From Saprospiraceae bacterium (GTDB lineage: Bacteria > Bacteroidota > Bacteroidia > Chitinophagales > Saprospiraceae), in assembly GCA_026993525.1 (NCBI GenBank), contig JALWSS010000196.1, positions 1-38,390 on the forward strand: a stretch of 38,390 nucleotides of DNA. Direction: 5' to 3'. The notes beneath the pieces are model-generated. The model saw only the letters and a list, made by a program, of their open reading frames with translations, was not told the origin of the DNA and made no database searches. A program made the position numbers and the translations under genes. The first letter of the stretch is position 1; each line of letters starts with the position of its first letter. Positions 8,775 to 17,300 of the stretch are shown one piece after another.

Positions 8775-8800
8775 CGCATCCTTCAGGATGTGCCTGTAAA

Positions 8801-8835
8801 ACGACCTTCCCGCTGGTAACGGACAGGCAGGTCGT
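8801..8835. repeat. Degenerate copy of the GC-rich palindromic element
   Basis: ACGACCT (8801-8807) pairs with AGGTCGT (8829-8835) around TTCCCGCTGG...GGACAGGC, the same core seen at 33-60 and 228-255. Confidence 0.45.
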
Positions 8836-8879
8836 AACAGTCACAAAACCTCTCTACGACGGACAGACAGTTCGTGATC

Positions 8880-8914
8880 AATTGAAGTGATGACTTGAAG
8901 TCATCACCTCAATT
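8880..8914. repeat. Long near-perfect palindrome
   Basis: The centre TGATGACTTGAAGTCATCA (8888-8906) is a perfect 9-1-9 palindrome. It extends outward to AATT...AATT with one mismatch, giving a stem of about 17 bp and almost no loop. It stands just before the terminator at 8927. Confidence 0.75.
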
Positions 8915-8926
8915 AAGCAGAAAACT

Positions 8927-8960
8927 CCGGCAGCACCATTTTGCTGCCGGGGTTTCTTTT
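8927..8960 (+). terminator. Bidirectional terminator between convergent genes
   Basis: A nine-base stem (CCGGCAGCA, 8927-8935, with TGCTGCCGG, 8942-8950) is followed by GGTTTCTTTT on the plus strand and, on the minus strand, by AGTTTTCTG. It lies between the stops of the propeller gene (8774) and the minus-strand gene ending at 8979. Confidence 0.8.
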
Positions 8961-8978
8961 AGCCTGCACCTCATATTT

Positions 8979-10199
8979 TCAACCACCTGGTCGTTGTGCT
9001 TCTGTTATTGATACAGCCATTATCTTGTGGGGCTTCCCACCTTTACTAAAATAGAATTTGCCATTGTGATAGCCCAGAAAAATCGGAAACCTTAAATTAA
9101 TGGGCTCGTCGAGAATGAGCCTGAAATTATCTTCTGCGTCGTAAACCTGGATATAAAATGGCTTGCTGCTAAGCAGCTTTATCCTCCGCAATTCGCTCAA
9201 CGGAGCCAGGGCACAACCTTCCACCTCTCCGTTTTTCAATTTCTCCAGATATTCCATCTCAGACCTGGAAACGGTTACGGTATCCTCGACCCCTGTGGTA
9301 TATATTCTCAAAACAAACCGGCCACCTGAACAAACATCCCAATTGAACGGAGCTTCCAGAATATTAGATGTTTTTTCGAGATCACCCTCCAATGGATCCT
9401 TTATTTCCGGTAATTCACCGAACCTTGTTTCCATGAATTTCCCCCGCTCCCCAAACACCATTTTTTTCCTTCCGCCAAAAGGTTCTAAAAACAGATGGTC
9501 GGAGAGCTGTAAGGTGTAAACCAGTCCCATATTTTTGTATTGATCGAAAGAGCATGCATCCAAATAATATAAAAAATGCTTCTGCCGGTAAATATCATCA
9601 TGCTCACCGAAGATGTTTTTCAATTCTCCATCCACAGAAATTTCCGCAATCAGGCCGGGCGTTTCGTAATGTTCGATCCCGTTTTTAAACCGCTTGTCAG
9701 CTTTCTTCGAAAATCTCCACTGCGGATGAACCCGCAGAAACAATGATTTCCGTGCAGGACTGTAAAAATTTGTAATGCTTGCTATATCTCCATAGACAAT
9801 GAAATAGGATTTGCCTTCACGTTTCAGCTTTGGTTCAAGCCATGCAGAGGACTTTCCATCCTTGTTAATTTTCAATATTCTGTTTTGATAACCTGTGACA
9901 AAATATGCGTCATTGGTCGCAATGATATTTTTTCTTATTACAACTGGAACACTGCTACTGTCAAGCTGAACGATCTTTCTTTTCACCGCTCCATTCAAAC
10001 CCAACTCATACAAAGTCTGGGTCTCCTCCTCAAAAACCCCAATGCCGTCATCCAGCCTGACAAACTGGTAATGATGTGAGGTATCCAGGTCCAGGGGAAT
10101 AACCTTGGTGGTTAGTTCCCAATGGCTTTGGGAGAATAGAGGATAATAAAATAGTTGCACCAATAAAAACAACGAAATGAATAAGCCACTTTTTTTCAT
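8979..10199 (-). CDS. Exported protein of unknown function, AT-rich gene
   Basis: This 406-residue protein has an N-terminal signal peptide (MKKSGLFISLFLLVQLFYYP, ending FSQ about residue 24). There is no lipobox. The rest alternates short beta-like segments with turns, e.g. LYELGLNGAVKRKI and RILKINKDGKSSAWL, which recalls the 6-bladed propeller proteins of Bacteroidota, but I cannot place it in a named family. Base composition is visibly more AT-rich than the neighbours, with many AAA and ATT codons, suggesting a separate origin. It is transcribed alone, converging on the propeller gene across the terminator at 8927-8960. Confidence 0.75.
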   Translation of the reverse strand: MKKSGLFISLFLLVQLFYYPLFSQSHWELTTKVIPLDLDTSHHYQFVRLDDGIGVFEEETQTLYELGLNGAVKRKIVQLDSSSVPVVIRKNIIATNDAYFVTGYQNRILKINKDGKSSAWLEPKLKREGKSYFIVYGDIASITNFYSPARKSLFLRVHPQWRFSKKADKRFKNGIEHYETPGLIAEISVDGELKNIFGEHDDIYRQKHFLYYLDACSFDQYKNMGLVYTLQLSDHLFLEPFGGRKKMVFGERGKFMETRFGELPEIKDPLEGDLEKTSNILEAPFNWDVCSGGRFVLRIYTTGVEDTVTVSRSEMEYLEKLKNGEVEGCALAPLSELRRIKLLSSKPFYIQVYDAEDNFRLILDEPINLRFPIFLGYHNGKFYFSKGGKPHKIMAVSITEAQRPGG

Positions 10200-10516
10200 A
10201 CTCTAACTCTTTATCAAAAATTATCAAAAAGGAAATCCAACTCCAAATCAATCATTCAAAATATACCCAAGCCGAAGTAGTTTGGGAATATTTCAGATTT
10301 GAACTTCAATAGAGGTTGGGAGTTTGGCTCCCGAATCCCGAATCCCGAATCCCGAATCCCGAAGAATTTCGGGACGGGACGGGACGGGACGGGATCGCCG
10401 GCCAAACCACTTCGTTTTGAGTATAGTTGGTATAGTTACTTCCCTGGAAGTATTCGTCCAATATCGCCAAATCCCCTAAATTGCCGAAGCAAAGCCACAA
10501 GAAATTCACTTCAACC
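10200..10516. other. Divergent intergenic region with heptamer and pentamer arrays
   Basis: This region separates the divergent genes at 10199 (-) and 10517 (+) and must hold both promoters; none is convincing by motif. It contains a CCCGAAT heptamer array and a GGGAC pentamer array at 10329-10394. No gene is seen in it. Confidence 0.5.
10329..10394. repeat. CCCGAAT heptamer array joined to GGGAC pentamer array
   Basis: Four CCCGAAT units are followed by CCCGAAGAATTTCGGG, then five GGGAC-type units. The two arrays are partly complementary (CCCGAA / TTTCGGG), so a single strand could fold here. Confidence 0.75.
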
Positions 10517-11638
10517 ATGAATAATTACGCCTTCCTTTTCACAGTCATCATCATTTTGGCGATTTCGCACATGAGCCAGGCGCAGCAACAGCCCCCGGCC
10601 ACCCAGCCCGGCAAGTGCATGGTGCAGGGGCTGACGCCTCCCCAGTTCGAGACCATTGACCGGCGGGTGCTGGTGCGGCCGGCGTACAAAACCTATGAAG
10701 CCGTGCCAGCCGAATACCGCACGGTGGATGTCCGCATCATGGTCAAACCAGCTTCGAAGAAGTATGTGTATGTGCCGGCAGAATACGAAACGATGGTGGA
10801 AATGGTGGCCGTAAAGGACGCCGCAACGGTGGTTGAACTGGTGCCGCCCACTTTCGACACATTGTACGAAACCATTGAAACCCGGCCTCCCACGGCCCGC
10901 TGGGAGTACCGCTACCCGCCGGGCGACTGCAAATCGGAAGACCCGCGTGACTGCCTGGTGCTACAATATGTGGAACGCCCCGGATCATACCTGAAGATTC
11001 CAAGCCTGAAACAGCGGACCAGTGCCGGCTTCAGAACCACCCCCGGCACCGGGGATTCCATCCGGATAGAAAAGCAGCGCCTGGTGAAAGAGGCCCGGGT
11101 GGAAGAGGTGCAGATTCCCGCAGAGTACATTACCATCCAGCGGCAGGAGTTGGTCAGGGACGCCTACGTCCGGGAAGTGGAAGTGCCGGCACAATACCGC
11201 CTTGAACAGGTGCAGGTGCTCAAAGACCCCGGCGGCCAGCCCGTATGGGAGGAGGTGGACTGCCGCCTGACGGAGTACAACGAACTGCCCATCACTTTTG
11301 AGGAAGGGAGTGCTGCGCTCAGCCCTTCAGCAACCAGCGTTTTGCGAAGCGAAATACTGCCCCTGATGCGGCAACGCCCCAGCCTCCAGGTGGAAATTGC
11401 GGCCCACACCGACAGCCGTGGCAAGGCCGCACAAAACCTGCTTCTCTCCCAAAAGCGGGCGGAGGCCATCGTCAACTGGCTGGTGGCGCAGGGCATCCCG
11501 CCGGAACGCCTCATCGCCAAAGGCTTCGGCGAAACCCGCCTGAAGAACCATTGCGCCGAAGGCGTGAAGTGCACCGAACTGGAACACGCCCAAAACCGCA
11601 GGGTGGAATGGCGCGTGGTGCCGTATTTGCCGGAGTGA
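10517..11638 (+). CDS. OmpA-family protein with six 23-residue repeats
   Basis: This 373-residue protein starts at the ATG at 10517, which gives the signal peptide MNNYAFLFTVIIILAISHMS ending about residue 22. Units of 23 residues beginning P-[AP]-x-[YF]-x-T occupy residues 41-63, 64-86, 87-109 and 110-132, then 201-223 and 224-247, with a 68-residue insert between. Each unit carries a V-[KR]-x-A core (e.g. LVRPAY, MVKPAS, LVRDAY). Residues about 255-373 are an OmpA/MotB-type peptidoglycan-binding domain with the motif AAHTDSRG, LSQKRAEAIVNWL and NRRVEW. The protein probably spans from the outer membrane or periplasm to peptidoglycan (family knowledge). No eight-stranded OmpA barrel is visible in the N-terminal part, so the repeats are likely a periplasmic or surface stalk. 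A strong palindrome follows the stop. Confidence 0.87.
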   Translation: MNNYAFLFTVIIILAISHMSQAQQQPPATQPGKCMVQGLTPPQFETIDRRVLVRPAYKTYEAVPAEYRTVDVRIMVKPASKKYVYVPAEYETMVEMVAVKDAATVVELVPPTFDTLYETIETRPPTARWEYRYPPGDCKSEDPRDCLVLQYVERPGSYLKIPSLKQRTSAGFRTTPGTGDSIRIEKQRLVKEARVEEVQIPAEYITIQRQELVRDAYVREVEVPAQYRLEQVQVLKDPGGQPVWEEVDCRLTEYNELPITFEEGSAALSPSATSVLRSEILPLMRQRPSLQVEIAAHTDSRGKAAQNLLLSQKRAEAIVNWLVAQGIPPERLIAKGFGETRLKNHCAEGVKCTELEHAQNRRVEWRVVPYLPE

Positions 11639-11654
11639 ATTGAAAAGGTTTCCC

Positions 11655-11687
11655 AACCTCGGCAGGGTTCGTAACCCTGCCGAGGTT
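11655..11687. repeat. REP-A palindrome, copy 1 (CTCG variant)
   Basis: The 15-bp perfect stem AACCTCGGCAGGGTT / AACCCTGCCGAGGTT has a CGT loop. It begins 17 bp after the OmpA-type gene and may also terminate it, though the T tract is weak (GGTTTCC). Compared with the copies at 20614 and 33766 it has C to T in one arm and the matching G to A in the other. Confidence 0.85.
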
Positions 11688-11726
11688 TCCGTTCACTGCA
11701 AACGAGTAGTTTCTTAAAACCAGCAA

Positions 11727-11755
11727 CGCTGGCAGGGTTTCAAACCGCTGCCAGC
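11727..11755. repeat. REP-A-like palindrome, diverged copy
   Basis: CGCTGGCAGGGTTT and AAACCGCTGCCAGCG pair with one bulge. The GGCAGGGTT core is shared with REP-A but the outer stem differs. Confidence 0.65.
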
Positions 11756-11760
11756 GTCAG

Positions 11761-11800
11761 TTCTTCCCTGCCTGTCAGCAGACAGGGATTCTTCAATTAC
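11761..11800. repeat. REP-B core hairpin with octamer-like flanks
   Basis: CCTGTC-AGCA-GACAGG (11771-11786) is flanked by TTCTTCCCTG and ATTCTTCAATT, the same combination found at 3616, 20523, 33850 and 36395. Confidence 0.6.
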
Positions 11801-11870
11801 CCATTCTTTCCCCGATCTTTGGCCAAGACAAAGCCCTTCGGGCAAACAAAAACTACAACAACCACACTCA

Positions 11871-13688
11871 ATGGACATCCAACGGCTATTTGATTTTTTG
11901 TACTACCAATTGGAGAACTACCCACAGGATCGGGTGCTGGCCTACCAGCAAAATGGAGAATGGCAATACCTGAGCACGGCCCGCCTCGTTGAGCTGGCTG
12001 AAAAAACCGCCCGGGGGCTGGTCGCAACACTGAAAATACAGCCCGGTGAGAAGGTGATTTTGGTCGCTTCGCAAAACCGGCCTGAGTGGCTCATTCTGGA
12101 CCTGGCCCTGCAAATGGCGGGTGCGGTTTCGGTGCCGGTATATCCCACCATCAGTTCTCGGGAGTACGGTTACATCTTCCGGGAAAGCGGAGCCAAATAC
12201 TGCTTTGCCGGAGGCGAGGAAGTGCTGGAAAGGGTGTTGCCGGCAGCGGCAGAAGTACAGAGCATGCAACAGGTATTGTCACTTGACCGGCACCCCGAAC
12301 TAACCTTTTGGGAGGAGATTTGGAGCGACGACGGGGCGGTAGAACTGGAGCACCGCAAACAAAACATCGTCCCGGAAGAACTGGTGACCATTATCTACAC
12401 CTCCGGCACCACCGGTAACCCCAAAGGGGTGATGCTCAGCCACCGCAACATCGTCAGCAACATCAAAGCGGTGTCGCCACTGGTGCCGTTGCGTGCCGGG
12501 ATGAAAGCCCTGAGCTTTTTGCCCCTGAACCACGTCTTCGAGCGGGTGGTAACCTATGCCTACTTCTACCACGGCATCAACATCATCCACACGGGGCTGG
12601 ACGACATTGCCGGCGACCTGCAGACGCACCGGCCGCATTTCTTTACCACCGTTCCCCGCCTTTTGGAAAAGGTTTACGACAAGATTTTCCAGAAGGGCCT
12701 TGAACTCAAAGGCATCAAAAGAGCACTGTTTTTCTGGGCCCTCTCCCTGACGGAAGATTACGAATACAACAAAAAATACCGCGGATTGCGGGCCCTCAAA
12801 CAACGCATTGCCGACAAACTCATCTTCGCAAAATGGCGGCAGGCCCTCGGCGGCAAGGTGGTGGGTATCCTGACCGGTGCCTCGGCCTGCCCGGTCAAGA
12901 TTGCCAGGGTGTTCAGCGCCGCCGGCATCCCCGTCCGGGAGGGCTACGGACTGACGGAAACCTCACCGGGGCTCACCATCAATCACTTTCACGACGAGCT
13001 GTGCCAACTGGGCACCGTGGGCCCGGCCGTCAATGGCGTGGAACTGCGCATTGATGACAGCGACGGCGATTTTGCCGAAGGAGAAGGAGAAATACTGGCG
13101 CACGGACCCAACGTATTTCTCGGTTATTTCAAACAACCGGAGTTGACCGCCCCGGTTTTTAAGGATTTGGAAGGAAAGCGCTGGTTTTGCACCGGCGATG
13201 TGGGGCGCTTCGTAAAAGGCCCCGGCAACCTGGACTACCTGGTAATTACCGACCGGAAAAAAGAACTGCTGAAGACCTCCGGTGGCAAGTATGTAGCTCC
13301 GGCCCCCATCGAAAGCAAATTGCGGGAGCATTTCCTGGTGGAGCAGGTGATGGTGGTGGGGGAAAAACGCAAGTTCGTTTCGGCACTCATCGTGCCGGCC
13401 CGGGAAGCGTTGGAAAAGTGGTGCCGGAGCAAGGGGCTGCCCTTCGTCAACGTCGGCCAGGCCATCACCCTGCCCCAGGTGATGAAACGCTACCAGGAGG
13501 TGGTGGACCGCTACAACCCGCTGTTCAGCCACACGGAGCAGATCAAAAAATTCACCTTGCTTGACGCCGTTTGGGAACCGGTAAAAGCCGACGGAACGGA
13601 AGGTGAACTGACACCCACCTTGAAGCTGAAGCGCCGGGTAATCCTCAAAAAATACGGGGCACAGATAGAGCAGATGTATAATACTTGA
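11871..13688 (+). CDS. Long-chain fatty acid--CoA ligase (AMP-forming)
   Basis: This 605-residue enzyme activates long-chain fatty acids with ATP to acyl-AMP and then acyl-CoA, for beta-oxidation or lipid synthesis, probably membrane-associated in the cytoplasm. The P-loop motif of the ANL superfamily is YTSGTTGNPKGVMLSHRN from Tyr176. The A5 motif is GYGLTETSP (about residue 360), and GDVGRF with the ITDRKKELLKTSGGKYVAP hinge/A8 region lies around 440-480. Length and order match the FadD15-like branch (family knowledge). The start at 11871 follows an AT-rich leader, and GATCTTTG at 11814-11821 resembles a -7 box. The lipoprotein gene follows 107 bp later on the same strand. Confidence 0.93.
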   Translation: MDIQRLFDFLYYQLENYPQDRVLAYQQNGEWQYLSTARLVELAEKTARGLVATLKIQPGEKVILVASQNRPEWLILDLALQMAGAVSVPVYPTISSREYGYIFRESGAKYCFAGGEEVLERVLPAAAEVQSMQQVLSLDRHPELTFWEEIWSDDGAVELEHRKQNIVPEELVTIIYTSGTTGNPKGVMLSHRNIVSNIKAVSPLVPLRAGMKALSFLPLNHVFERVVTYAYFYHGINIIHTGLDDIAGDLQTHRPHFFTTVPRLLEKVYDKIFQKGLELKGIKRALFFWALSLTEDYEYNKKYRGLRALKQRIADKLIFAKWRQALGGKVVGILTGASACPVKIARVFSAAGIPVREGYGLTETSPGLTINHFHDELCQLGTVGPAVNGVELRIDDSDGDFAEGEGEILAHGPNVFLGYFKQPELTAPVFKDLEGKRWFCTGDVGRFVKGPGNLDYLVITDRKKELLKTSGGKYVAPAPIESKLREHFLVEQVMVVGEKRKFVSALIVPAREALEKWCRSKGLPFVNVGQAITLPQVMKRYQEVVDRYNPLFSHTEQIKKFTLLDAVWEPVKADGTEGELTPTLKLKRRVILKKYGAQIEQMYNT

Positions 13689-13795
13689 GAATTTTGGTCT
13701 ATTATTTCCCCGCTTTGATCAAAGCACTATGTGAACAATGGACACGAATTGCCCAGGTTGCGTTTTCTTCACATCGTTCACCAAAACCACCAACT

Positions 13796-14332
13796 ATGAA
13801 AAATCTGTTTTTCGGGATTGTCCTGGCCCTCGCTGCCAGCGCCTGCGTAAACCTGGCGTACGAAACGCCACAACCCGTCAACGAATCCAATCTCGGTGCC
13901 ATTCCCTACCAATTGCAAGGCATTTACCTCGATGAAGACAGCGACACCCTGGTCGTAAATGAACAGGGCTTTGAATACCGCTCGGAATTTTCGCCTGTGG
14001 CCGATGTCGCCGGACTTTCCGACACCCTGATCCTGCGCCAGTACAAAGGCTGTTATTCCCTGAACATCGCCAACGAGGATAGCTGGCTGGTGTACCTGAT
14101 CTGCCGTGAAACCAACGGAGACCTGCTGCTCTACGGCATTGATGTGGAAGAGGAAGCCGTGGTGGAAAAGCTGAAAGACATCACCAAAGTGATTACCGAA
14201 ACCGACGACAGCGGCCAGGTCACCACCTACCGCATCAACCCAACTGAGGAGGAATTCAACCGGATGTTCAAGGAAGGCCTGTTTGAAAAAGCCGGCAGGT
14301 TCAGGAGGATCGTTCCGGAGGATGATAAATGA
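13796..14332 (+). CDS. Small lipoprotein of unknown function
   Basis: This 178-residue protein starts at the ATG at 13796, which places a lipoprotein signal at the N terminus: MKNLFFGIVLALAASAC with the lipobox Cys at 17. The mature part is acidic and has mixed alpha/beta character, with no domain I recognise. The open frame upstream of 13796 has no signal peptide and is discarded. It probably sits in the outer or inner membrane facing the periplasm. It ends 10 bp before a perfect palindrome that it shares with the convergent amidohydrolase gene. Confidence 0.8.
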   Translation: MKNLFFGIVLALAASACVNLAYETPQPVNESNLGAIPYQLQGIYLDEDSDTLVVNEQGFEYRSEFSPVADVAGLSDTLILRQYKGCYSLNIANEDSWLVYLICRETNGDLLLYGIDVEEEAVVEKLKDITKVITETDDSGQVTTYRINPTEEEFNRMFKEGLFEKAGRFRRIVPEDDK

Positions 14333-14342
14333 TCCAATTCCG

Positions 14343-14371
14343 GTAGAGACGTTGCAGTGCAACGTCTCTAC
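14343..14371. terminator. Perfect 14-bp palindrome between convergent genes
   Basis: GTAGAGACGTTGCA and TGCAACGTCTCTAC flank a single G (29 bases, no mismatch). It lies between the stops at 14332 (+) and 14378 (-). No T run follows, so it is as likely a dispersed palindromic repeat as a true terminator. Confidence 0.65.
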
Positions 14372-14377
14372 GACCAA

Positions 14378-17300
14378 TCAATGTTTCCAGCAACAGGTCG
14401 GCCGCATGAAGGAATTGGTTTCCATGAAATACGGGTATCCATTCCCGCTGCCCGGCTGTTCAAAATAAAACTTCGTCCGTTTGCGCTCGTAATTGCCGAT
14501 TTCGTTCAGGGTAGCGGCGTCGTAGAGGCGGCCGTTTACCATCGTGTATTTCACGAACTCGCTGTTGCGGATGTTCTCCAACGGGTTTTTATCCAGAACG
14601 ATCAAGTCAGCCAGTTTGCCGGGTTCGATGGAGCCAAGTTGCCCGTCCATCCCCAATGAAACGGCACCGTTGATGGTTGCGCAGCGAAGGGCCTCCATGT
14701 TGCTCATGCCCCCCTGCTGCAGCATCCACAGCTCCCAATGGCAGCCCAGCCCCTGGAGTTGTCCATGTCCACCCAGGTTGATGCCCACGCCGGCGTCGTT
14801 GAGTTTTTTCAGGCTGCGGCTGGTCAGGATGTGGCCGTTCTCATACTCCTCTTCCGGAATCATGGTGCGGTGGCGCGAGCGGCTGTCAATGACCGCCCGG
14901 GGCGTGAATGTGAGCAGGCGCTCTTTTTCCCAGACGCTGGTGTGCTGGTACCAGTAGTACTCTCCGCTCACACTGCCGTAGTTGACGATGAGCGTGGGGG
15001 TGTTGTGGGTTTTGGTGGCGGCCCAGAGGTTCACCACGTCTTTGTAGAGGGGCACCACCGGGATGTTGTGCTCCACCGTGGTGTGGCCGTCCACCACTTG
15101 CGTCATGTTGTGAAAGAAAAAGGAACCACCTTCCGGCACCACCTGTATGCCCAGCTCACGGGCTGCCTCGATGATCTGCTGGCGCTGGTTTCGGCGGGGC
15201 TGGTTGTAGCTTTTCACAGAAAATGCCCCGTAAGCCGCCGTTCTCCGAAGGGCTGATTTGGCATCCTCCAGCGAATTGATCACCGCTTTGAAATCGCCGT
15301 CAGCGCCGTAAAGGATGGTGCCGGTGCTGAACAGGCGTGGCCCCGCCATTTTTCCAGCTTTGATAAGTTCGCTTTGAGCAAAGACCATCTCCGTATTGGC
15401 GCTGGGATCGTGCATGGTGGTGACGCCGTAGGCCAGGTTGGCGTAGTACTCCCACTGCTTTTGCGGGCTGAGGCCATAGCGGAAATTACCGCTGTGGGCG
15501 TGGGCATCAATGATTCCGGGCATGATGGTTTTGCCACTGCAATTGATGACTTTGGCGCCACGTGGAATGGCCACTTTGCGCCCAACGGCTTTGATCACGT
15601 TTCCTTCCACCAGCACGGTGCCGTTTTCAATCACCTCATCGCCATTCATGGTGATGATGCGGGCATTGGTGAAAGCAATGCTGCCCACAGGTTTGTCCGA
15701 AGGCAGGGTCAGCCGGATTTTCGTCCCAATGGAATCCATCGGCGGGAGGCTGTCGAGCGAGCCTTCGAGGAACTTAAATCGCTCGGTGAGCTCGTCGGTG
15801 AAGTACTCATTGCCGAGGGTCCAGTGCAGGGTTTTGCTGTCGGCGCTCCAGTGGATGTTGATGCCGGCGTCACGGGCCACCTGCGCCACGGGCACGGCTT
15901 TGGTTTTGCTGGTCAGGCCCACTTTTTTTCCTGTCTTCGGCAATGGCGCCACAAAGACCTTGTACAATTCCGACCAGGCCACCCATTTGTTGTCGGGGCT
16001 GATGACGTAGCGCTGGGCGTATTTGCCATCGAAATGTTCCTTTTTGTCCTCGCCATTCAGGTCAACACTCTCCACGCTTTTGGTAAGGCTGCCAAACAGG
16101 TAGCCGCCCTTCTGGTAAAACACTCGTTTGCCATCGGCACTGAACTGTGGGTATTCTCCCTGCGGGGTGAGCAATTTCGGTTCCTCACCGCCATCGGCCG
16201 GCATGAGGTAGATACCTGGATTTTTACAATTGGTAAACCCCTGGTGGCTGTTGCCACCGTCTTTTCTGAAAACAATCCACTTACCATCCGGTGAGAATGA
16301 TGGCGTGCGGTAGATGCCTTTTTCGGCGGTGAGTTTTTTGATTTTTCCGTCGGAAAAATTGAAGGTGCAAACAGCCCCCATGTCTTCGTCGTCCCAGGTT
16401 ACGAATACGATGGTCTTGCCATCAGGAGAGAAAGCCGGTTCAAACTGGAAATACCGGCGAGCCACCTTGCCCTGAAACTCCATGTCGGCGGTTGGCTCCT
16501 GCCCGCGTCTGACAATGGGTTCTTTGATGAGTGGTGCAGGTTTGCTATCGGGCAGCACCATGCTCCACAATTGCCCGACGGCATTGAATACAAGGATGTC
16601 TTCGGTTGGTGAGGTCACCGCCTGGCGGATGACTTTGACTTCCATGTTGTCTTCAAAAGCCTTTTGTTTTGGTCGTACCGTTTCCGCCACCTTCATCTCC
16701 ACATCCACAGTGAAAGGTATTTGGGTGGCTTTCTCCTTTTTTTCGGTTCCCAAACTCACGGGTACCCGCCAGATTTTGCCGAGGCCATAAATGATGATGG
16801 CCGAATCATCGGGCAGCCAGTCGAAGCCAGGGTAGGTGCCGAAGATGGTCCAGGCTTCCTGCTGGTCTTTGCTCAGTTGGTCAAAGAGGGGCCACTCCTC
16901 GCCTGTGCGCAGATCGTGGATGTAGAGAACAGTTTTGGTGCGAACCCTTTTGATGAAGGCCAGCAGGTTGCCGTCGTTGGAGATCTGTGGCCGGCTGGCT
17001 CCGCCGGGCCCTGTCACGATATTCTCGACCTTGCCTTCCTGCCGGTCGTACCGGCGGATGATAAAAATTTGCTTATTGGGGTCTTTGTTGTACTGGAAAT
17101 AACCGCCGGGGTACATGTCTTCGCTGAAATAGACATAGCGCCCGTCGGGACTGACACAAGGTTCGTTTACGTCCTGCTGGTCGTTTTTGCGTTTGGTCAA
17201 CTGCAGCCCGCTGCCACCGGTGATGTGGTACATCCACATCTCACCCGCACCCAGCGAGCGCTGGGATGTGAAGTGCTTCCGGGCAATGATGTACTGCCCG

